Below are positions 50,592-58,028 of a stretch of DNA of 64,000 bases, in pieces. The position numbers were made by a program, and so were the translations under genes. Every line of letters starts with the position of its first letter. Within the stretch, counting starts at the first letter, position 1. This stretch comes from JANSYA01 sp965243385 (GTDB taxonomy: Bacteria; Spirochaetota; Leptospiria; Leptospirales; Leptonemataceae), in contig CBDEUV010000002.1 in assembly GCA_965243385.1 (NCBI GenBank), positions 3,658,001 to 3,722,000 of the forward strand, written 5' to 3'. Under the pieces are notes generated by a model. It was given only the letters and a program-made list of their open reading frames with translations, did no database searches and was not told the origin of the DNA.

Positions 50592-51620
50592 TCAACTGTA
50601 GGCCGCCGCCGACTCGACATTGGCCGCGTGCCACCGGTCCAGTTCCGGTAAAAAGTACCGAAGCCGTTCTTTCTTGAATTCCGTCGGCGACTCCAGAATC
50701 AGATAGTCGTCGCATTTAATTTCTCCGGCCAGGCGTTCCGCGATTCCGTGCAGCGCTTCCGTGTCCGGCGCATGCAGCATGGAATACAGATTGTACGGGA
50801 AGCCCGGAAAGGTCACCCGGCTGTAGCAGTGGCTTACTTCGGGGGCTCCGGCCAGACGCGTCCCCTGCGAAGCGAGTCGGTCGTCGGGCATATTCCAGAC
50901 CGTCATGCCGTTCGCCTTCACGCCAAGCTTGCGATGTCGAAAGGTCGCGACATAGCGTCGCAGCGCGCCGCCTTTGTTTTCGCGGGCGAATTCCAGCAAA
51001 TGTCGTTCTCCGAGACCGTGTTTGTGAGCCAGCTCACGAAAGGGACGTTCACAGACCGGAAGATCGGTCTGCAAAGTCCGGGCGAGATGCGCGAAATGCG
51101 TATCGATTTGCGCGGGCGGAACCGCGGCGTGCAGCTCCGTTCTTTGCGTATCGTTGCGCTGGCGTTCGAGGTCGAAGACCACGCCGATTTTGAAAGTCTG
51201 CCGGCGGCGCAGGGGATGAAAGCAATCGACTCCGGTTTTATATTCGAGGGCGTGCAGGTGCCGTTCGAGCCCCATCGTTTTGGGAACAGCGATCGTAAAC
51301 CACAGATTCCAGTGGTGTCGGCGTTCGTAATTATGGGTGACGGTCGGGTGTTCCGAAACGATCGCCGCCGTTTCCTGCAGGCGTTCCGCATCGACGCGAC
51401 CGCAGACCAGCGCCGAATCGTAGTCCAGTACCGAACCTTCCATTACGGCCGAGATCTCGCGCAGTTTGCCTTCGCTCTTCCATTCGCCGACGCGGTCCAG
51501 CACTTCGCTTTCGGTGATGTCGAGCGCTGCCGCCAGCTTCGCGTACGGCCGCTCCTCCAGCGGAAACGATCGCTGCATATGTTTAGCGAGTTCGTTTTCA
51601 ATCGATTCTTTCATCTTCAT
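50592..51620 (-). CDS. Fused siroheme decarboxylase (NirD-NirL / AhbA-AhbB type)
   Basis: The 342-residue cytosolic protein has two AsnC/Lrp-like halves. The N-terminal half (about 1-160) has a winged-helix start and VTHNYERRHHWNLWFTI, the NirD/AhbA hallmark. The C-terminal half (about 180-335) has VSHCYSRVTFPGFPYNLYSM, the NirL/AhbB hallmark. In denitrifiers these proteins remove the two acetate side chains of siroheme by decarboxylation on the way to heme d1. Here one chain does both parts. The start after AGGAAG is good. It is preceded by nirF (76-base gap) and followed by nirS (102-base gap). The DNA-binding look of the AsnC folds does not imply gene regulation. Confidence 0.88.
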   Translation of the reverse strand: MKMKESIENELAKHMQRSFPLEERPYAKLAAALDITESEVLDRVGEWKSEGKLREISAVMEGSVLDYDSALVCGRVDAERLQETAAIVSEHPTVTHNYERRHHWNLWFTIAVPKTMGLERHLHALEYKTGVDCFHPLRRRQTFKIGVVFDLERQRNDTQRTELHAAVPPAQIDTHFAHLARTLQTDLPVCERPFRELAHKHGLGERHLLEFARENKGGALRRYVATFRHRKLGVKANGMTVWNMPDDRLASQGTRLAGAPEVSHCYSRVTFPGFPYNLYSMLHAPDTEALHGIAERLAGEIKCDDYLILESPTEFKKERLRYFLPELDRWHAANVESAAAYS

Positions 51621-51696
51621 TTTGTCGCTTCCTCTTCCTTTTAGTTCGTTCCGAATCGCTTCGCCTGGTTATGCATGTCCGTCTGTCCTGCGAACT

Positions 51697-52998
51697 CTAG
51701 AGTCCCGTTTGAAACGCGCGCCAGACTCCGAAGATCCCCGAAGGCGAATCGAGCGGAATGCTCGCGAGCTTTCGGCGCGTATTCGCGTCGTAGATTAAGA
51801 ATTCATCGGTCTGATTGCTGGACACGAGCGCGCGATCGCCGCGCGGTGTGAATACGAGATGATACAGGCGCTTGCCCGCTTCGATGATTTCGAGCGTTTC
51901 GCCGGTGGCCACGTCGATCACCTGGATCGCGCCGTCCCGGTCCCCGGAAAAGCTGACCCAGATTTCGCGCAGATCGGGTCGCACGACCGCGTAGACGGGA
52001 TAACCGACGAGATCAATGGAATCGATCAGCGAAAAATCCCGGTTGGAAAGCACGGCAAGCCGCTTTTCGCCGACGGCCGGGACGAATATGCGATCCCCCG
52101 CGGCGGCCCACGCTTCCATGTGCGGCATCTTCGGCGGAGTCGTTCGTTCGCCGCCGGCGGTCAGGCGCAGCGTGCGCGCGGGCCGCCTCAGGTTCCACAA
52201 GTCCAACAGGCTCGCTTTGTGCGAATCGATGTGGCCGGTGATATAATAGCGTCCTTCGGGCGTGATCAGCGCGTCGAAAGGACGGGCGATACGAGTCACG
52301 CTTCGCTGCGTAATCGTGTAGCGGGGCCCATCGTTTTGCGAAAAGCTTTCGCTGCCCGCATCATCGTTCGCGCGGCGTGTCGGGGCGTCGTCGTCGGGAC
52401 TCAGAGTCCACACTTCATTGCCGTCCATTAAAGCGCAGACAAATCGGTTTCCGGGAGCGTCCACGAGGCCCGTAACGCGCGAAGGCTTTGAGAATCCATT
52501 TACGCTTCGGGTTCGAGCCGGAATATTCTGGCGGACTTCGAAGCGATCCACGTCGACGAAGGTGATGCCGCCCGGCTGGTATTCCGAAACGGCCACAGTC
52601 CGTCCGTCCTGCGAGATGGCCAGGCCGATTGAGTTCTGCGAAGTTTGCACGAAACCCGCCTCATGCAATCCGAGCAGATCGATGCGCGAAAGCGTTCCGC
52701 TGCGAAGCGCCAGATACCCGTAGCGCAGTCCGGCGTCGAAAACCATGCTGGCGTGACTCATGTCGCCGGAAATCGGGATCTTTTTGATCAGGCGCCCTTC
52801 GCGATAATCAATGACGGCCAATCGCGCCGCGTTCCGCTCGACCACGAAGACCCGTTCGCCGATTCCGGACTCCGGCCCCCGGCAGGCGCAGACCAGTCCG
52901 ATCGCCATCAGCGAAGCCAGGCCGAGCGATAGTCGTGCTGCACGGCGGCGCAGTTGGCCGCTCCGTCGCGGCGCCGGGTGTTGTTTGTAGTTCTTCAA
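51697..52998 (-). CDS. nirF: Heme d1 biosynthesis protein NirF
   Basis: NirF is a periplasmic d1-type beta-propeller protein required for heme d1 formation; it binds a d1 precursor, dihydro-heme d1. The 433-residue product starts at a TTG at 52998 with the site GGGAGGT eight bases upstream. Its TTGA overlaps the stop of nirJ, which indicates translational coupling. A lipoprotein-like signal ends in LVCACRG. Family segments present are GDMSHASMVFDAGLRYGYLA, NSIGLAISQDGRTVAVSEY, VTGLVDAPGNRFV, ALITPEGRYYITG, MPHMEAWA and SPSGIFG. There is an acidic insertion (about 200-220). All agree with NirF from pseudomonads and paracocci. Confidence 0.92.
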   Translation of the reverse strand: MKNYKQHPAPRRSGQLRRRAARLSLGLASLMAIGLVCACRGPESGIGERVFVVERNAARLAVIDYREGRLIKKIPISGDMSHASMVFDAGLRYGYLALRSGTLSRIDLLGLHEAGFVQTSQNSIGLAISQDGRTVAVSEYQPGGITFVDVDRFEVRQNIPARTRSVNGFSKPSRVTGLVDAPGNRFVCALMDGNEVWTLSPDDDAPTRRANDDAGSESFSQNDGPRYTITQRSVTRIARPFDALITPEGRYYITGHIDSHKASLLDLWNLRRPARTLRLTAGGERTTPPKMPHMEAWAAAGDRIFVPAVGEKRLAVLSNRDFSLIDSIDLVGYPVYAVVRPDLREIWVSFSGDRDGAIQVIDVATGETLEIIEAGKRLYHLVFTPRGDRALVSSNQTDEFLIYDANTRRKLASIPLDSPSGIFGVWRAFQTGL

Positions 52999-54188
52999 GC
53001 GCAGACCTCCCGCGCGCCGGATGATTCGTGCGCCGGAGTCAGGACTTCCGAGTCCAGCAGATAACACGCCGGATCCGAAGCCCACATATCGCCATGGACC
53101 TGAAGCGCCCGTTCGCGATGCGAGCCGCGGCAGAGATTTACGTGGCGGCAAATCCCGCAGCGGCCTTTTAAGCGCTGCACGCGATTTCGCAGGGCGCGCA
53201 ACCGGGGGTGGTTGCGAATTTCATCTAACGACGATTCCAGAATATTTCCCGCGTAAAGTGAGCGCCAGAATTGATCGGGATGCACGTCGCCGCGATGGTC
53301 GATATTCAATACTTTTTCACCGGCGGAGTTGCCCCCGCGAAGTTGGAGCAGTTCGCGGACGCGCTGCGCCGCGTCGGCGCCGAAGCGGCCCCGGCAGTGC
53401 CGGTAAAGATAGACCCCGTCCGCGTCGTTGCCGCCCGTCACCAGGCGCAGCGGCGAACCGGCTTCGATTAACAGGCGGGCTTTCAAGAAGATCGAGTCCA
53501 TCAGGCTGCGGCACGAGACCTGATTGAGGTCCTGCTCCGCGCACCCCGCGCCGCGTCCTTCGTACAGCAAATGCGAAAGATAGAAGCGATCGAAGTTCTC
53601 CTGATCGCTTAATTCGATGAGCGCGTTGAGGTGATCTTCGTTACGTTTGGTGACGGTCATGCGCACTCCGGTTTTGAGGCCGGCGTCCCGTACGCGCCGC
53701 AGTCCGTCGAGAGCCAGCTGGAATCCGTCGGCGTAGCGCCGGTACTGATTGTTAAACGGCGCCAGGCCGTCGATGCTGACTCCCACGTAGCGTACGCCGG
53801 CGTGTTTCAAGACCTGTACGCGCTTTTCGTCCAGCAAGACGCCGTTGCTGGAAAGCTGGCACGCGAGCCCTCGTTCGCTTGCATAAGCGATCAAATCCGG
53901 AAGGTCGGGCCGCAGCAGCGGTTCGCCGCCGGAAAAAATCAGAATGCGCACCCCGCCTTCCGCCAGTCGATCGATCGCCTGCAACGCCTGCTCCGGGGTG
54001 AGATCGTCCTTCGGTTTTTTGTACTTCGCCGACGAATAGCAGTGCGGGCAGGCCATATTGCACTGATTGGTGGTGTTCCAGACGATCACCGGGGCGCGCA
54101 TATCATAACGAGCGGGGTTCGCGGTCGAGAGCGCGCCGGCGTCGCGCCCGCCCATCGCCACTTCGAGGACATCGCTGATCGGTAACAT
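52995..54188 (-). CDS. nirJ: Radical SAM heme d1 biosynthesis protein NirJ
   Basis: NirJ is a cytosolic radical SAM enzyme that removes the propionate side chains of didecarboxysiroheme during heme d1 synthesis. The ATG at 54188 lies after GGGAGGT; 397 residues result. The radical SAM cluster is in NQCNMACPHC (Cys43, Cys47, Cys50). FSGGEPLLRPDL is the SAM-binding GGE motif. A C-terminal SPASM-like cysteine set in GRCGICRHVNLCRGSHRER and a later DPACYL would bind a second iron-sulfur cluster. It is the first gene of the heme d1/nirS operon. An inverted repeat with the shared motif lies 54-76 bases upstream of the start, and the Rrf2 gene is next. Confidence 0.92.
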   Translation of the reverse strand: MLPISDVLEVAMGGRDAGALSTANPARYDMRAPVIVWNTTNQCNMACPHCYSSAKYKKPKDDLTPEQALQAIDRLAEGGVRILIFSGGEPLLRPDLPDLIAYASERGLACQLSSNGVLLDEKRVQVLKHAGVRYVGVSIDGLAPFNNQYRRYADGFQLALDGLRRVRDAGLKTGVRMTVTKRNEDHLNALIELSDQENFDRFYLSHLLYEGRGAGCAEQDLNQVSCRSLMDSIFLKARLLIEAGSPLRLVTGGNDADGVYLYRHCRGRFGADAAQRVRELLQLRGGNSAGEKVLNIDHRGDVHPDQFWRSLYAGNILESSLDEIRNHPRLRALRNRVQRLKGRCGICRHVNLCRGSHRERALQVHGDMWASDPACYLLDSEVLTPAHESSGAREVCA

Positions 54189-54241
54189 GGCACCTCCCAA
54201 TAGCTGCGTCCGGCCGATTTACACGTCGGGGCATTTGGCTA

Positions 54242-54264
54242 TTAAAGACTCTTGTATCTTTAAT
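54242..54264 (-). promoter_or_regulatory. Inverted repeat with the shared nir/nor motif, upstream of nirJ
   Basis: TTAAAGA (54242-54248) and TCTTTAA (54257-54263) are perfect complements around eight bases, making a 22-bp palindrome. In the plus direction it contains GACTCTTGTATCTTTAAT, shared with the norC leader. Size and shape fit a dimeric regulator such as the adjacent Rrf2 protein; this is inference. Confidence 0.5.
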
Positions 54265-54389
54265 TTTGGAAAACGTCAATGCAAATTCAAAGCTGCGACA
54301 GAATCAGGCGGAAAATATGAACGAACTAAGATTCGTTCGCAAAGCGGACCGGAAACAGCTTGCGTTGACTTTTTTCGCGAAGCCCGGGC

Positions 54390-54815
54390 TCAAATTTTTT
54401 GGTAATCCGGCCAGCTGGTTTTCAGGGCGTCGGCCAGCGTCGTCTTTCGGAATTTCGTGACCAGCTTCTTGCGGCAGTCTTTCCAGGTGCTGTGTACGGG
54501 ACAGGGGTTCTGGTCGGAGCACTCTGCGAGTCCCAGAATGCAGCGATCGAGCAGGTGCATGTTTTCTTCGATCGCTTCCATTATATGAAAGATCGGAATA
54601 TCTTTCGGTTCTCTGGCCAGGGCGAAGCCGCCGCCGGGGCCCGTCGTGGATGTCAGATAACCCGCCTTGACCAGCTGCTGCAGGATCTTGCCGAGATACG
54701 TGCGCGACACGTCCACGCTCTCCGCGATTTCGCGCACACCGAAGTACTGTCGCTCCCGATGAGAAGCCATATAGACGAGTGAGCGCAGTGCGTAATCGAG
54801 AGCTCTTGATATCAT
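54390..54815 (-). CDS. Rrf2-family regulator with three conserved cysteines (IscR/NsrR-like)
   Basis: The 141-residue product has the Rrf2 winged helix (about 1-80) with ALDYALRSLVYMA at the start, VREIAESVDVSRTYLGKILQ as the DNA-binding helices and the wing TGPGGGFALARE. Three cysteines, Cys92, Cys99 and Cys105, are spaced as C-x6-C-x5-C, close to the x5-x5 spacing that binds a 2Fe-2S or 4Fe-4S cluster in IscR and NsrR. NsrR uses such a cluster to detect nitric oxide. Its location between nirJ and norC makes it a good candidate regulator of both operons. Whether it senses NO, iron-sulfur status or oxygen is not shown. It could also be an IscR-like regulator. Confidence 0.88.
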   Translation of the reverse strand: MISRALDYALRSLVYMASHRERQYFGVREIAESVDVSRTYLGKILQQLVKAGYLTSTTGPGGGFALAREPKDIPIFHIMEAIEENMHLLDRCILGLAECSDQNPCPVHSTWKDCRKKLVTKFRKTTLADALKTSWPDYQKI

Positions 54816-55003
54816 GGTCGTCCTCTCTGCCTCAGGCGCGTGGCGCCGCGGCTAAGATCAAGGCAATGCTGACTGAATTGCCCGCTGCGAGTCCCGGCGC
54901 AACAGAATTTCAATCCGCCCGACGGCTGTACAGCTTGCACCGCAGGGGACTCCGCTTCGTCACTCTTATGATACATATCAGTTCATGGCAATTAAATATA
55001 TTT

Positions 55004-55021
55004 GACTCTTAAATCTTTAAT
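55004..55021 (+). promoter_or_regulatory. Shared nir/nor motif upstream of norC
   Basis: GACTCTTAAATCTTTAAT ends 38 bases before the norC start and matches the nirJ-region motif at 16 of 18 positions. An AT-rich patch before it (54990-55003) may contain the promoter. It may be a binding site for the Rrf2 protein or another NO-linked regulator. Confidence 0.5.
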
Positions 55022-55059
55022 TGATAAGCCGGCTCCCGAATTACGGAGCAGGTATAACT

Positions 55060-55752
55060 ATGTTATCGAAATCACAGGCCAGGGCGTTCTTCCTGATTGG
55101 AACGGCTCTCTTTTCAGCGCTCTTTATCGGACTGACTGTCGACACGGTACGCCAGACCGCGGCGCGAACCAACGAACACAATCTATCGGACTCGGTGAAG
55201 CGCGGCAAATTGATCTGGGAAAAGAACAACTGCATGGGTTGCCACACGATTCTCGGCGAAGGGGCGTACTACGCGCCGGAGCTCACGAAGGTCGTGAAGA
55301 ATCGCGGAGCGGAATGGATTCGCGTCTTTATTAAAGACCCCGAAGCGATGTTCCCCGGCGAACGCAAGATGATCAAATACGATTTCACCGAAGACGAAAT
55401 CACCGACGTCATCGCTTTTCTCGAATGGGTCGGCGAAATCGATACGAACGGCTGGCCCCCGGCGCCGGATCTGAACGTTCCGGCGGCCGTCGCCAGCGCG
55501 CCCGGTTCGCCGCAAACCGCGGATGCTCCGGCGAAATATCGGCAGCTCTGCGTCGCCTGCCACGCCCTCGGCGGCGAAGGCGGCAACGTCGGCCCCGCCC
55601 TCGACGGCGTGGCCGCGCGTTATGACGAAGAATATTTGAATCGCTGGCTGGCGGACCCGGCCGGCGTCAAGCCCGGCACCGCGATGCCGAAGCTGCCTCT
55701 GAGCGACGCCGAGCGCCAGGAGTTGGTCAGCTTTCTTGCGCGCTTGAAATAA
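55060..55752 (+). CDS. norC: Nitric oxide reductase cytochrome c subunit with a second c-heme domain
   Basis: NorC passes electrons to NorB in the inner membrane. The ATG at 55060 lies after GGAGCAGG and gives 230 residues. A single membrane anchor (about 9-28) is followed by the normal NorC domain: heme site NNCMGCHTILGEG (Cys58, Cys61, His62), then NRGAEWIRVFIKDP. After about residue 130 a proline/alanine linker leads to a second cytochrome c domain with CVACHALGGEGG (Cys164, Cys167, His168) and GTAMPKLP near 210, whose methionine may be the axial ligand. Usual NorC proteins have about 150 residues and one heme. It is the first gene of norCBQD, with 15 bases to norB. Confidence 0.93.
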   Translation: MLSKSQARAFFLIGTALFSALFIGLTVDTVRQTAARTNEHNLSDSVKRGKLIWEKNNCMGCHTILGEGAYYAPELTKVVKNRGAEWIRVFIKDPEAMFPGERKMIKYDFTEDEITDVIAFLEWVGEIDTNGWPPAPDLNVPAAVASAPGSPQTADAPAKYRQLCVACHALGGEGGNVGPALDGVAARYDEEYLNRWLADPAGVKPGTAMPKLPLSDAERQELVSFLARLK

Positions 55753-55767
55753 TCGGAGAAAAATAGA

Positions 55768-57150
55768 ATGAAGTATAAAACACAACGCATCGCTTATTTG
55801 TTTTTCGCGACCGTTATGCTGCTGCTTGTTTTGCAGGTGGTGTACGGTTTCATTATGGGCTTCGCGCGCATTGGCTACGACGTGCTGCACGATTATATTC
55901 CGTTCAATGCCGCGCGCGCCACGCATACGAATTTGCTGGTGGTCTGGCTCTTGACCGGGTTCATGGGCGCCGCCTATTATATTATTCCGGAAGAATCGCA
56001 GCGCGAAATCGAATGGCCGCGCATCGCGATTTTACAATGGGCGTCCTGGGTGGTCGTCGGCGTGATCGCCGTGATCGGCTTTCATTTCAACTGGTGGGAA
56101 GGCCGCAAATTTCTCGAAATCCCCAGGCCCCTCGACTATCTGGTCGTCGTAAACGTTTTAACCTTTCTGGCGAATATCGGGATTACGCTCTGGAAAGGCA
56201 AACGCATGACCACCACATCGATGGTGTTCTTTTTCGGATTGTTCTGCGCGGCGCTGTTGTATCTGCCCGGCATGATCTATTTCGAGAATCAAACACTCGA
56301 TTCGTACTTTCGCTGGTGGGTCGTGCACCTGTGGGTCGAAGGCGTCTGGGAGCTGATTATGGGCGGCATTCTATCGTACCTGTTGATCAAGCTGACCGGC
56401 ATCGACCGCGAGATCGTCGAGAAATGGCTCTACGTGGTCGTCGGCTTAACTTTTCTTTCGGGCATTCTTGGAACCGGCCACCATTATTACTGGATCGGCA
56501 CTCCCGGCTACTGGCTGATGATCGGCGGTCTCTTTTCGGCGCTCGAACCGCTCGCGTTTCTGGGCATGGCCGTCTGGGCCATGCAGATGTATCGCAAAAA
56601 AGGTCGCGAGCATCCCAATAAGATCGCCATCTACTGGACCCTCGGCTGCGCGCTCATGTCTTTTGTCGGCGCGGGTTTGTTGGGTTTCGCGCATACCTGG
56701 CCCGCGGTCAACAAATGGACGCACGGCACTTTAATCACGGCGATGCACGGACACCTGGCTTTCTGGGGCGCCTACGCGATGCTGGTGCTGGCGATCATCG
56801 CCTATTCGTTGCCGCAGATGACCGGCCGCAAGATCTGGAATAACAATACGGGTTATACCGCGTTCTGGTGCTCGAATATCGGTATGGTCAGCATGACTTG
56901 CGCCCTGGCAGTCGCGGGAATCGCGCAGGTGTATCTCGAACGCAAGCTGGGCATGGATTTCCTGGCGGTGCAGAAAGAAGTCGCCGTGCATTTCATCGGG
57001 ATGCTGCTGGGAGCGGCGCTCTTTACATTCGGTATCGCGCTGTATATCTATCAGTTTATACGCCACGGTCTGCCGAACCTGGAGGCCATGATTCCTGAAG
57101 ACGCGAATCCCGAGGACGAATTCGAAACGACCGCGGTGACGGTTGGCTGA
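55768..57150 (+). CDS. norB: Nitric oxide reductase catalytic subunit
   Basis: NorB joins two NO molecules to form N2O at a heme b3/non-heme iron site in the inner membrane. The 460-residue product has about twelve membrane helices and the expected ligands: the helix II histidine in HTNLLVVWLLTGF, VVHLWVEGVWELI (first non-heme iron histidine and the key glutamate), GTGHHYYWIG (two iron histidines) and MHGHLAFWGAYAML (heme b and b3 histidines). The absence of a quinol-oxidase-like N-terminal extension, together with the norC gene upstream, marks this as the cytochrome c-dependent (cNor) type. A GGAG site precedes the ATG. The stop overlaps a possible upstream start of norQ. Confidence 0.95.
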   Translation: MKYKTQRIAYLFFATVMLLLVLQVVYGFIMGFARIGYDVLHDYIPFNAARATHTNLLVVWLLTGFMGAAYYIIPEESQREIEWPRIAILQWASWVVVGVIAVIGFHFNWWEGRKFLEIPRPLDYLVVVNVLTFLANIGITLWKGKRMTTTSMVFFFGLFCAALLYLPGMIYFENQTLDSYFRWWVVHLWVEGVWELIMGGILSYLLIKLTGIDREIVEKWLYVVVGLTFLSGILGTGHHYYWIGTPGYWLMIGGLFSALEPLAFLGMAVWAMQMYRKKGREHPNKIAIYWTLGCALMSFVGAGLLGFAHTWPAVNKWTHGTLITAMHGHLAFWGAYAMLVLAIIAYSLPQMTGRKIWNNNTGYTAFWCSNIGMVSMTCALAVAGIAQVYLERKLGMDFLAVQKEVAVHFIGMLLGAALFTFGIALYIYQFIRHGLPNLEAMIPEDANPEDEFETTAVTVG

Positions 57151-57193
57151 ACGCCCCGAGTCGCGGGGCGCCGTCTTAAAACCGGATCTACGA

Positions 57194-58003
57194 ATGAACG
57201 TGAAAACCAGAGAAATGACCGAGACCGACCGGGCGTTGCCGTACTATCGGGCGATCGGTCGCGAGATCGAGGTCTTTGAAGCGGCGGCCTCGCAAAAGCT
57301 CGCGCTATTGTTAAAGGGGCCGACCGGTTCCGGCAAATCGCGTTTCGTCGAGTATATGGCGGCGCGCCTGGACCGGCGGCTGATCACCGTGACCTGTCAC
57401 GACGAAACCGCCGCGGTCGATCTAATCGGTCGGCACCTCATCGTCGGCGGCGATACGGTGTGGCAGGACGGTCCGTTGACCGCGGCCGTGCGCGAAGGCG
57501 CGATCCTGTATCTGGACGAAATCGCCGAAGCGCGGCCCGACGTGATCGTCGCCATTCATTCGCTGACCGACCACCGTCGTTCGTTGTACCTGGACCGACT
57601 CGGCGAAGAGATCGCGGCGCCGTCGGAGTTCCTGCTGGTGGCTTCGTTTAATCCGGGATATCAGCGCGGAATCAAAGAGCTCAAGCCGTCGACCCGCCAG
57701 CGTTTTATCGCATTGGGTTTCGACTATCCCGAGCCGGCGATCGAAGAAGAGATACTTTTGGGGGAAACCGGAATCGACCGTGATCGCGCGCGGCGTTTGG
57801 TGCGCTTCGCGGCGAAAGTGCGCGCGCTGAGCGAGCTGGCTCTCGCGGAAACCGTGTCCACTCGATTGCTGGCGGACGCGGCCGCATTGATGACCGGCGG
57901 CCTGCCGCCACGATTGAGCTGTCGCGTCGCGATCGTGGAGCCCCTGAGCGACGATCCGGATACGGTGGCTGCGCTCGCGGATCTGGCGGCGTTGTTTTTT
58001 TGA
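57194..58003 (+). CDS. norQ: NorQ/CbbQ-type MoxR AAA+ ATPase
   Basis: The start ATG at 57194 gives 269 residues, the standard length for NorQ; a TTG at 57143 would add 17 residues and overlap norB. The Walker A is GPTGSGKS (42-49), Walker B is AILYLDEIAEA near 110, and a sensor 1-like ASFNPGYQ follows. NorQ works with NorD to insert the non-heme iron into NorB, by analogy with CbbQ-CbbO. The sequence keeps the typical RHLIVGGDTVWQDGPLT element after the Walker A. It is a cytosolic hexameric ATPase by family. The next gene, norD, follows after 25 bases, so norCBQD is one operon. Confidence 0.92.
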   Translation: MNVKTREMTETDRALPYYRAIGREIEVFEAAASQKLALLLKGPTGSGKSRFVEYMAARLDRRLITVTCHDETAAVDLIGRHLIVGGDTVWQDGPLTAAVREGAILYLDEIAEARPDVIVAIHSLTDHRRSLYLDRLGEEIAAPSEFLLVASFNPGYQRGIKELKPSTRQRFIALGFDYPEPAIEEEILLGETGIDRDRARRLVRFAAKVRALSELALAETVSTRLLADAAALMTGGLPPRLSCRVAIVEPLSDDPDTVAALADLAALFF

Positions 58004-58028
58004 TCGCGCGAATCACCATATCTGCGTC

